Assembly (NCBI GenBank): GCA_023230795.1
Contig: JALNWR010000116.1
Span: forward strand, 1-7,936
Length of the DNA stretch: 7,936 bases
DNA from: Candidatus Cloacimonadota bacterium
GTDB lineage: Bacteria; Cloacimonadota; Cloacimonadia; Cloacimonadales; Cloacimonadaceae
Direction of reading: 5' to 3'
Shown: positions 1 to 5,561 of the stretch, in pieces
How positions within the stretch are numbered: position 1 is the stretch's first letter
How the letters are laid out: every line of letters starts with the position of its first letter
Program-made: the position numbers and the translations under genes
Notes under the pieces: model-generated
Seen by the model: the letters and a program-made list of their open reading frames with translations, nothing else
Databases searched by the model: none
What the model was told of the DNA's origin: nothing

Positions 1-114
1 AAGCGTCTCGCTTGCACCGGTGTAAAAGAGTAACAAACTGCTGGATTCAAAGCGTCTCGCTTGCACCGGCGTAAAAGAGTAACAAACTGCTGGATTCAAG
101 GCGTCTCGCCTGCA
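1..114. repeat. 49-bp tandem repeat with hairpin head, 2 full copies plus a partial third
   Basis: Copies start at 1, 50 and 99. The first two differ at essentially one position (caccggtg versus caccggcg). The third matches only for about its first 16 bases and then diverges. Each copy opens with a 5-bp-arm hairpin around a TCT loop: AAGCG-TCT-CGCTT at 1-13 and 50-62, and AGGCG-TCT-CGCCT at 99-111. The third copy has an A-to-G change on one arm matched by a T-to-C change on the other, so base pairing is kept. The array runs off the left edge, so total copy number is unknown. It resembles an intergenic palindromic (REP-like) repeat. No coding function is seen. Confidence 0.85.
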
Positions 115-182
115 GAGCATGAGACCTGCTCTTCTGCTTAAGGCCTCCGGCTTTGCTGGACGCGAGACGCATCCAATCCAGC
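89..182. repeat. Large imperfect inverted repeat (cruciform or long hairpin)
   Basis: The arms at 89-109 and 162-182 are each 21 nt. They pair as 8 bp (GCTGGATT with AATCCAGC), a 4-nt largely mismatched internal loop, and 9 bp (GCGTCTCGC with GCGAGACGC). Two smaller hairpins are possible within it: AGAGCA/TGCTCT at 114-119 and 127-132, and an imperfect 7-bp stem at 158-174. The left arm is the end of tandem copy 2 plus the start of copy 3, so the right arm is in effect an inverted copy of the repeat junction. It lies beyond the 3' end of the racemase gene, where a transcript of that operon would end, so it could act as an mRNA 3'-end structure. No T-run typical of an intrinsic terminator follows it. 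Confidence 0.7.
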
Positions 183-209
183 CGGCAAGTCACACCATCA
201 GCCAGCCAC

Positions 210-291
210 TCAATTCTCAATTCTCAATCCTCAATTCTCAATCCTCAGTCCTCAATTCTCAATCCTCAATCCTCAATCCTCAATTCTCAAT
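210..291. repeat. Heptamer tandem array (TCAATYC)n, 11 copies plus a partial
   Basis: Eleven consecutive 7-bp units run from 210 to 286. They are TCAATTC or TCAATCC, with one TCAGTCC variant at 245-251, followed by a partial unit. On the minus strand the unit is GRATTGA, so TGA recurs every 7 nt and all three minus-strand frames are closed within 21 nt. The racemase stop codon (TGA at 287-289) is formed by the first unit the gene meets. On the plus strand the array has no stops and yields artefactual 'SILNSQ'-type peptides; these should not be annotated. Between this array and the inverted repeat (183-209) I see nothing else. Confidence 0.93.
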
Positions 292-1372
292 CAATTATCA
301 CCTTCTCTACAAATCTCGAATACATCAGCTTCGCCACCGCCATATATTTGAGGCGGAATTTGATCGCATCACCCGTCTTATAACCCCGGGGGTTATCTCC
401 CAGGTCATATACTGTAAGGTCACTGCTATTGCCAAAGAAGTGTATCTCCGGGTCCTCCGGAATCAGATGTTCGGCATCCACATCCAATACGCCAAAATCC
501 ATGATAGCCTTGTAACTGGGGCTTTCGGCTTCTTCCAAGCCGTTTTCGGCTATATTGCCGATACCGGCATCGGTGATGATGCCATCTGGCTGATTTGCCT
601 TTTTATAAAGCTCCACTATATTTGCCTCAAAGGTAAAAGCGCCGGTATTGAGTCCCAGGATGGGTTTATTTTCCAGGGGAGAGGTGCCCAGGAAGGCCGC
701 TTCTCCGATGCGGAAATGATTGATCCCCTCGGGTACCTTACCGCGCTCCAGGATCGGTATAGTAATGCTGGAGGCACCAGAGATCATTTCCATAGAGCGC
801 TTAAACTTGGCTTCGATGATCTGTTCATACAGCACCAGCTGGATCAGTTTATCGTATGTAGGTTGAATACCATACATGCAGCCCAGATTGGTGCCTATTC
901 CTATCACCTGAAGCTTCGGCAATTTAAATATCTCTTTGTAAAAGGAGATCAGTCCTTCGCGCTTGATCCCCTCGCGTAGTTCGCCCATTTCTACCATAAC
1001 GATGATCTGATGCATTTTATCCTGTTTTACCGCTTCTTCACTAAGGGCTTTAATAGTTGCTATGGTACTGTTTACAGAGATATCCGCATACTTCACGATT
1101 TCAGGCACGTTTTTTAAGGCCGGCGGTTTGATATACATGGTTCTCAGGCTAGGATTCAGCTCCTTGACCATTCGGAGGGATTTGCATTGTGAAACCGCAA
1201 TAGAATGGGTCCCGAGTACTGCAGGATGTTGCAATATCTTCTCTAAGACAGCTTTGTCTGTGCCCAGAACTTTTACAACCAGAGACCATTCCTTCTCATG
1301 CTTGCGCATAAAGGCTGTGAGGGTTTCGATATTTTCGATCAAGCGATCTATATGAACTTTCATGCGTGCCAT
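287..1372 (-). CDS. Alanine/ornithine-racemase-family PLP-dependent enzyme
   Basis: A 361-residue cytoplasmic protein of the fold-type III (alanine racemase N-terminal barrel) PLP family. It is most like the ornithine racemase (Orr) branch, whose members are of similar length. The likely Schiff-base lysine is K34 in LVVKVLG near the first barrel strand. Other family landmarks are MVEMGELREGI (126-136), the phosphate-binding SGASS (198-202), RIGEAAFLG (221-229) and GNSSD (314-318), then a short beta-rich C-terminal domain ending FRLKYMAVAKLM. Start choice: ATG at 1372 has AAGGAG exactly 7 nt upstream. A second ATG three codons in (1363) has no such spacing. It begins 3 nt after the GNAT stop, so the two are almost certainly co-transcribed and translationally coupled. 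The substrate cannot be read from sequence. In clostridia Orr serves ornithine fermentation, but no partner aminomutase is present here. An alanine-racemase or other D-amino-acid role remains possible. The family call is firm and the substrate is not. Confidence 0.9.
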   Translation of the reverse strand: MARMKVHIDRLIENIETLTAFMRKHEKEWSLVVKVLGTDKAVLEKILQHPAVLGTHSIAVSQCKSLRMVKELNPSLRTMYIKPPALKNVPEIVKYADISVNSTIATIKALSEEAVKQDKMHQIIVMVEMGELREGIKREGLISFYKEIFKLPKLQVIGIGTNLGCMYGIQPTYDKLIQLVLYEQIIEAKFKRSMEMISGASSITIPILERGKVPEGINHFRIGEAAFLGTSPLENKPILGLNTGAFTFEANIVELYKKANQPDGIITDAGIGNIAENGLEEAESPSYKAIMDFGVLDVDAEHLIPEDPEIHFFGNSSDLTVYDLGDNPRGYKTGDAIKFRLKYMAVAKLMYSRFVEKVIID

Positions 1373-1375
1373 GCT

Positions 1376-1822
1376 TTAGCTCCTTTTCCAACGCATTTCA
1401 GCGTATTTAGTGGCAAATCCCATCCGCTCATAAAGATGCTGGGCCGGGTTATCGTATTCTACATGCAGGGCAATATCGCCATCCGCTTGATCAAAGGCTT
1501 CCTGCATCAGCCTGGCGCCGACTCCCTGCCCGCGCATATTGGCATCCACCGCAATATAGACTAAATAGTATTCCGGGATAAATTCTACCATGCCTGTATG
1601 AACCATCACCACGGCTCCCACTATACGATCATTATTATAAGCCACAAGGATGAATCCACCCCGTCCGGCATCTTTGCTGAAAGCATAGTCAATGGCCTTT
1701 TCTATGGCCGATTTACTATCTCGAAAACGATCAAGATTGGTATAAAGAAAATCTATCAACGCAGCTTTTGCGATTGTTTGTTCAAGCTTTTCCAGATTCT
1801 TGTAATGTTCGATTTTTAGCAT
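1376..1822 (-). CDS. GNAT-family N-acetyltransferase
   Basis: A 148-residue single-domain cytoplasmic acetyltransferase of the GCN5-related (GNAT) fold, close to the usual family length. The acetyl-CoA pyrophosphate-binding loop is RGQGVGA (97-103), after the beta-4 strand YYLVYIAVDANM. The late motif is NPAQHLYERMGF (125-136), the usual Asn followed by the Tyr-Glu-x-x-Gly-Phe segment in which the Tyr is commonly the general acid. The N-terminal 50 residues are helical and more variable, consistent with a substrate-specificity region. ATG at 1822 has AAGGAG 7 nt upstream, the same arrangement as its neighbour. It is the first gene of a two-gene unit with the racemase, and the pairing suggests a small amine or amino-acid substrate. 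That is inference only: GNAT substrates cannot be predicted from these motifs, and a protein N-terminus, antibiotic or polyamine substrate is equally allowed. Confidence 0.92.
   Translation of the reverse strand: MLKIEHYKNLEKLEQTIAKAALIDFLYTNLDRFRDSKSAIEKAIDYAFSKDAGRGGFILVAYNNDRIVGAVVMVHTGMVEFIPEYYLVYIAVDANMRGQGVGARLMQEAFDQADGDIALHVEYDNPAQHLYERMGFATKYAEMRWKRS
1380..1385 (-). promoter_or_regulatory. Racemase Shine-Dalgarno, embedded in the GNAT coding end
   Basis: AAGGAG on the minus strand, 7 nt before the ATG at 1372. It is made from the Lys-Arg-Ser codons that end the acetyltransferase gene, so ribosomes finishing that gene arrive on the racemase start site. It fixes the racemase start at 1372 rather than 1363. 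Confidence 0.8.
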
Positions 1823-1882
1823 TTGTTAACTCCTTAACAAGATTTCACTTATCATGTTTTTCCTTAAAAAATAACAAATACC

Positions 1883-1936
1883 TGTCTAACAGAGATATAG
1901 GCCATGTCAAGCTTTTTTTTAGATCAAAACAAAATT
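1883..1936 (-). promoter_or_regulatory. Probable promoter of the GNAT-racemase operon
   Basis: On the minus strand a perfect TTGACA (-35, plus-strand 1905-1910) is preceded at once by a GC dinucleotide and then an eight-A run (1912-1919), with further A/T-rich sequence to about 1936 that resembles an UP element. A weak -10 candidate, TAGACA (1888-1883), follows after a 16-bp spacer. This gives a leader of roughly 55 nt before the ATG at 1822. The -35 box and A-tract are clear; the -10 is poor, so the exact start site is uncertain. Confidence 0.55.
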
Positions 1937-1990
1937 TTGCTTGGAAAAACTGGTCGAATGTCTCCGCAAGCTCTGCTCTCGCTCTTTTTG

Positions 1991-2076
1991 TGAACTTGTT
2001 TTTGACTCGTTTTTAACTCGAGCTGACTCGAGCTTTCGAGTTATCTCGAGTTAAAACTGCGTTAAAAGCAAGTTCA
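1991..2076. repeat. Nested 86-nt inverted repeat with three CTCGAG cores
   Basis: The outer arms are TGAACTTG (1991-1998) and CAAGTTCA (2069-2076). The inner arms are a perfect 12-bp pair, TTTTAACTCGAG (2011-2022) and CTCGAGTTAAAA (2045-2056), with partial complementarity between the two sets. CTCGAG occurs three times in 34 bp (2017, 2027 and 2045), and the near-match TTCGAG once. It could form a cruciform in DNA or a long hairpin in RNA. It could also be a degenerate repeat element or a set of sites for a DNA-binding protein. It lies between the protease terminator and the next promoter. Confidence 0.75.
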
Positions 2077-2084
2077 AATCTCGG

Positions 2085-2131
2085 GCAGCCCAAAGCTCCG
2101 AAGGCTGCTGCCAAAAGGCATCTCTAATGCC
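2085..2131. repeat. Two small adjacent hairpins
   Basis: GCAGCC (2085-2090) pairs with GGCTGC (2103-2108) across a 12-nt loop, and GGCAT (2117-2121) pairs with ATGCC (2127-2131) across a 5-nt loop. Both lie past the stop of the protease gene on its transcript and downstream of the main palindrome, so they may be backup termination or 3'-end structures. Stem lengths are short, and chance pairing cannot be excluded. Confidence 0.4.
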
Positions 2132-2136
2132 CGCTG

Positions 2137-2166
2137 GGAAAAGAGCCTTCCAGCTGGAAGGCTCTT
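2137..2166 (-). terminator. Rho-independent terminator of the protease gene
   Basis: A perfect 26-bp palindrome (2141-2166, 13-bp arms, centre AGCT) starts 24 bp beyond the protease stop codon. Read on the minus strand, the G/C-containing stem GAGCCTTCC/GGAAGGCTC is followed by CTTTTCCC, giving a run of four T. The T-run is short but the stem is very stable. The plus-strand direction lacks a T-run, although the flanking ATTATTATT is A/T-rich. Confidence 0.75.
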
Positions 2167-2189
2167 CATTATTATTATGTCGATTTATT

Positions 2190-5100
2190 TTATTTCATCA
2201 GGATCATTTTGCGGGTGGAACTATATTTTCCGGATTTCATACGGTAAAAGTACAGGCCACTGGCCACGTTTTGTCCGTTGTCATCGGTGCCATTCCAATG
2301 TATACTATGCTCGCCAGCGGGCAGAACATCATTTAGTAAACTGCGGACTTTCTGTCCCTTCTGATTGTAAATATCAAGGCTTACATTGCCGTGATCTTTG
2401 AGGCTGAAGCTCAAGGTTGTGCTGGGATTGAAGGGATTGGGATAGGCTGCCAGAAGTTTGGTGCTATGCATATCTACTACTGGGTCTTGGGTGGGAGTGG
2501 TCTGATATATATTGCCAGCGCGGCTGTAACTGCCGGTATAGCAAGCCCATTCAATGCTAAAGAAGGGGCGTTTTATATCCAGGACGTAATATGAACCGTT
2601 ATCAGGGATTATAATATCAAGATCGCCGTCATGGTCGATATCGGCCAGAGCAGCGGAAACCTTGATATTTCCATTCAGCGGAATGGGGAAATTGGGAGAT
2701 TCGCTGCCGTCGATGCGCACGGAGTGGAGCTTGCCATTGCTATCTCCGAAGATGATGCCGGCATAATTTGAGCCGTAATCGTATCTGGCTACTACGGGAG
2801 TGCATTCCACTGAGACGCCGAGGCTGATCGGGGTTCCGGGCAGGTTCGCACCAGAGCTGTCCATCACATAGATGTCGCCATTGTTTGCGATCAGGATAAT
2901 CTCTTTTACGCCATCGTTATTGACATCAGCCACCACGGGGCTGGACTTTATCTGACTACCGATGGTCTTTTCAAAGAGTATGCTGCCATCATGATTTATG
3001 GCGTAAAACTTACCGGAAGAGCTGGTTGCGACCAGAATCTCAGGTTGATCATCGCCATCGATATCGGCAACTGTCATTACGTTTTGGGTGCCACCATTCA
3101 ACTGAACCGGGAAGCCGGCAATGTTCTCTCCGGTGAGAGGGTTTATAGCGTGCAAACCGCCGGTAAGGGCACAGGCGAGGATTTCATGATTTCCATCGCC
3201 ATTCAAATCTGCCACAGAGGGGGTTGCGAGGAAGGCACCGCCCAGAGAGGCCGGGAAGTTTTCCAGATATGAGCCGTCGCTGTTCAAAACATGCAAGTTC
3301 CCATTTTGAGCCACAGCAATCACTTTTGCCGAAGAGCCTGAGATGATATTTGCGATTACGGGTCCACCGCGCAGAGTGCTTCCGGCAGGCTGGCTGAAGA
3401 GCAGGTCTCCATTTGAATTGAAAGCTACGATATCGTTATTTGTAAGGCAAGCAGCAAAATCGTAATAACCATCATCCTGGAGCTTGGCCATGGCAATGGA
3501 GCCTACTACGTTTGCGTCAAGCTGAAGCGGGAAGTTGCTTAATGCGGAATTACCCGCGGAATTTACTATATTGATTTTGCCGGATTGATCTCCAAATACC
3601 ACTTCAAGATCGCCATCTCCGGTTGCATCAACCAGAACGGGTGAGGTGCTGGAAGCTCCACCGGTATCAAAGGGCCAGCCCTCTTGTACCAGAGAAAGCT
3701 TCACTTCAAAAGGAATAACCTTGTGATATGGGAAAGCCTGATCGCCATTGGAATTGATCACCAGTTCAAAGGGAATGGGCTCGGAGGGAAGGTCAGCTAT
3801 GGTGCTGAAAGTAAACTCATTATCATTCCAAGCAGAAGAACCGGCAAAAAGATATCCGCTTTGTCCATAGGCAGATACAGAATCTACTATGCTCACGCCA
3901 GGATAGTTCGTTCTAAGGCTCGCGCTGAGGTTGTTGGCATCTTTCCACAATATCCCGTTTCCTGTCATGACGTTTCCCAGTTTGATATCCATACTGAGGG
4001 TTTCTCCGGGATTTGGCACGCCATCACCATCACCAGATATTTCGGCGATAGTAATATCTTCTTTTACGATGTAGGGAATCTTGTCAAACATGGTGGCGGT
4101 GAAGGAATTGATCCTGCCTGCGCCTAAAAGTCCTACATGGCTGGGATTGATATCATCAATGGGGTCTGCTGTCATCATCAGCCGGTTACGCAAATCCTGA
4201 GAGCTCATGTTCGGATGCAAGGATTTTACCAGAGCTGCCACACCCGCAGCCACAGGGCTGGCCATAGATGTTCCGCTGTAAGAAGCATAACCTGAACCGC
4301 CTATGATGGTGGAAAGGATGTTATCACCGGGAGCGCTGATATCAATGGGTTCTCCGTAATCTGAAAAGCTTGCTTTCATATCAGCATGGTTGGTGGCGGC
4401 TACGTTTAGAGCGTTTGTGCAATCTGCAGGATAATCCTGGTAGCTGCTTGAATGCTGCATGTTTTCGTTGCCAGCAGCAGCCACCACGGTAGAGCCTAAA
4501 ATCGTTACGTGATTTACTATGCTATTGGGATAAGAGCCATTGCCCGGGCCGCCCCAACTGGCATTGATAATGTGAGCGCCAATCTGCCCGGAATACAGTA
4601 CCTGGTCATAAGCATATTGCACACCCTGAGAAGGGGAATTGCTGGGAGCGCCTTTGCAAGAAAGGATAGATACATTTGGTGCGGTGCCTACTACGCCAAG
4701 GCTGTTATTTCCCACAGCTGCTGCGCATCCGGCTACGTGGGTGCCATGATCGTTGCTGGCATAGTTTTGAATGGGGTTGTTGTTATTTTCTACAAAGTCC
4801 CAGCCTACCAGGTCGTCTATCTTGCCTCCGCCTTCACCGGCGTCCTGATTGTTGCCTCCCAAAATAAGGCCCTGTTGCCAATCTATGCTCATCCCGGGGG
4901 ATTCAGCAGGATTGATCCAGATGTTTCCCATCAGGTCTGGATGATTCCATTTCACACCACTATCGGTAATAGCTACGATAATATCGTGGTCTCCGGTTAC
5001 ATAATCCCAGGTATCAAAGCTTTGCAGAAGCGGATGCGCATACTGTTGTGGCAACATGGGATCATCCGGTACGAATTTTTGACGGTTTATCGCTTCAAGC

Positions 5101-5483
5101 TCGGCATAGATGAGATTGGCATCTTTGTGCAAATCTTCGCAGGCAGCATCGATATTATCATCGCTGTCCAGGATGAAGCGGTAAGTGTTTTGCAGATACA
5201 GCCCTTTGTCATTCCATTCTGGAATGGTTACATAAGGATGGGCCTGCTTTAGATCGACAATCTTGTATTCAGTAGCCAGAGCATCTATGGACTCGATTCC
5301 GGTGCGTACTACACCATCCTCGATAGTAAAGTCCAATTTTCCATCTATATTAGGTATTGCGTCTTTAGTAAAGCAGCCAATAATCGTGCGGGAGACAAAC
5401 CAGTGTTCGTCAAATTTGACTCTATCCGCTAAAATGGCTGTGCTGATAATGATCAGCATTAATATTATGATCAGCTTTTTCAT
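2190..5483 (-). CDS. Secreted subtilisin-like (S8) protease with eight-repeat FG-GAP/VCBS-like propeller and FlgD-like C-terminal sorting domain
   Basis: A 1097-residue exported protease. In order: signal peptide (1-19; Lys-Lys then a long Ile/Leu core, likely cut after ILA); a propeptide-like region (about 20-140); a VPDDPMLPQQY linker typical of S8 enzymes; the catalytic domain (about 166-458) with Asp174 (ITDSG), His246 (HGTHVAG), oxyanion Asn339 (AAGNEN) and Ser406 (GTSMASP), all intact; a beta-rich linker domain with GDGDGVPNPGE (about 470-595); eight repeats spaced about 47 residues apart (from about 615 to 970); and a C-terminal YPNPFNPST plus FlgD-Ig-like module (about 1010-1097), the type-A sorting-signal style of type IX secretion. 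The protein should therefore be outer-membrane-anchored or released and act on extracellular protein. It is a stand-alone gene between recG and the GNAT operon, with its own putative promoter and terminator. Start choice is described under the ribosome-binding site at 5487-5492. No truncation or frameshift is seen. Confidence 0.95.
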   Translation of the reverse strand: MKKLIIILMLIIISTAILADRVKFDEHWFVSRTIIGCFTKDAIPNIDGKLDFTIEDGVVRTGIESIDALATEYKIVDLKQAHPYVTIPEWNDKGLYLQNTYRFILDSDDNIDAACEDLHKDANLIYAELEAINRQKFVPDDPMLPQQYAHPLLQSFDTWDYVTGDHDIIVAITDSGVKWNHPDLMGNIWINPAESPGMSIDWQQGLILGGNNQDAGEGGGKIDDLVGWDFVENNNNPIQNYASNDHGTHVAGCAAAVGNNSLGVVGTAPNVSILSCKGAPSNSPSQGVQYAYDQVLYSGQIGAHIINASWGGPGNGSYPNSIVNHVTILGSTVVAAAGNENMQHSSSYQDYPADCTNALNVAATNHADMKASFSDYGEPIDISAPGDNILSTIIGGSGYASYSGTSMASPVAAGVAALVKSLHPNMSSQDLRNRLMMTADPIDDINPSHVGLLGAGRINSFTATMFDKIPYIVKEDITIAEISGDGDGVPNPGETLSMDIKLGNVMTGNGILWKDANNLSASLRTNYPGVSIVDSVSAYGQSGYLFAGSSAWNDNEFTFSTIADLPSEPIPFELVINSNGDQAFPYHKVIPFEVKLSLVQEGWPFDTGGASSTSPVLVDATGDGDLEVVFGDQSGKINIVNSAGNSALSNFPLQLDANVVGSIAMAKLQDDGYYDFAACLTNNDIVAFNSNGDLLFSQPAGSTLRGGPVIANIISGSSAKVIAVAQNGNLHVLNSDGSYLENFPASLGGAFLATPSVADLNGDGNHEILACALTGGLHAINPLTGENIAGFPVQLNGGTQNVMTVADIDGDDQPEILVATSSSGKFYAINHDGSILFEKTIGSQIKSSPVVADVNNDGVKEIILIANNGDIYVMDSSGANLPGTPISLGVSVECTPVVARYDYGSNYAGIIFGDSNGKLHSVRIDGSESPNFPIPLNGNIKVSAALADIDHDGDLDIIIPDNGSYYVLDIKRPFFSIEWACYTGSYSRAGNIYQTTPTQDPVVDMHSTKLLAAYPNPFNPSTTLSFSLKDHGNVSLDIYNQKGQKVRSLLNDVLPAGEHSIHWNGTDDNGQNVASGLYFYRMKSGKYSSTRKMILMK
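2580..3650 (-). other. Propeller region of the protease: eight ~47-residue FG-GAP/VCBS-like repeats
   Basis: The loop start in each repeat falls at residues 619, 667, 712, 759, 807, 853, 900 and 948 (numbered from the ATG at 5483), giving intervals of 48, 45, 47, 48, 46, 47 and 48. Five repeats keep an Asp-rich DxxxDG-type calcium loop followed by a hydrophobic strand: DATGDGD, DLNGDGN, DIDGDDQ, DVNNDGV and DIDHDGD. Repeats 2, 3 and 7 (KLQDDG, NIISGS, RYDYGS) have lost part of it while keeping the strand pattern. The regularity predicts a closed seven- or eight-bladed beta-propeller, as known for FG-GAP/VCBS proteins, likely for binding or for positioning the protease. Its ligand is unknown. 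Confidence 0.8.
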
Positions 5484-5561
5484 GTGCACCTCAGTACTTA
5501 GTTTTTTTCACCTTTGTATGAGAGCGGATATAGTCAAGAGCTTTTTACTGACAACGGGGCA
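5484..5561 (-). promoter_or_regulatory. 78-bp intergenic gap with putative protease promoter
   Basis: The minus strand carries AAAAAGCTC followed by TTGACT (plus-strand 5532-5537), a good -35 match with an A-tract before it, echoing the layout upstream of the GNAT gene. No convincing -10 at 16-18 bp is seen; CATACAAAG lies nearer. I see no hairpin terminator for recG here, so readthrough from recG into the protease is possible. Confidence 0.4.
5487..5492 (-). promoter_or_regulatory. Protease Shine-Dalgarno that decides the start codon
   Basis: GAGGTG on the minus strand, separated by CAC from the ATG at 5483. An in-frame GTG two codons upstream (5489-5487) is itself the end of this SD sequence, so it cannot be the start. 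The protein therefore begins MKKLII, a standard signal-peptide head. Confidence 0.8.

Larger units (their letters stand above)
1823..2189. other. Non-coding 367-bp region, dense in inverted repeats
   Basis: There is no credible gene here on either strand. From the protease side it holds the terminator palindrome (2141-2166), two small hairpins (2117-2131 and 2085-2108), the nested 86-nt inverted repeat (1991-2076), a stretch with no clear structure (about 1940-1990), and then the GNAT operon promoter and ribosome-binding site. Open frames on the plus strand have no ribosome-binding site and no recognisable product. Confidence 0.8.

Noticed and set aside
1..209. Insertion-sequence end or attachment site
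   Set aside because: Inverted repeats are present, but there is no transposase, no integrase, no tRNA and no target-site duplication in view. A REP-like repeat is the more economical reading.
153..383. 76-residue plus-strand frame with SILNSQ/SILNPQ repeats
   Set aside because: It is an artefact of the stop-free plus strand of the 7-bp repeat.
119..979. 286-residue plus-strand open frame
   Set aside because: It starts inside the hairpin region, translates the heptamer array into SILNSQ-type repeats, and then runs antisense through the well-supported racemase gene. There is no ribosome-binding site and no recognisable domain.
1768..2016. 82-residue plus-strand frame in the gap before GNAT
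   Set aside because: It overlaps the GNAT start and its promoter antisense, has no SD, and encodes no recognisable domain.
4509..5252. 247-residue plus-strand open frame
   Set aside because: It lies antisense to the catalytic domain of the protease, which has an intact catalytic triad. The composition is that of a reverse-complement shadow.
5487..5489. GTG start for the protease, two codons upstream
   Set aside because: The GTG overlaps the SD sequence GAGGTG. The ATG at 5483 gives proper SD placement and a standard signal-peptide N-terminus.
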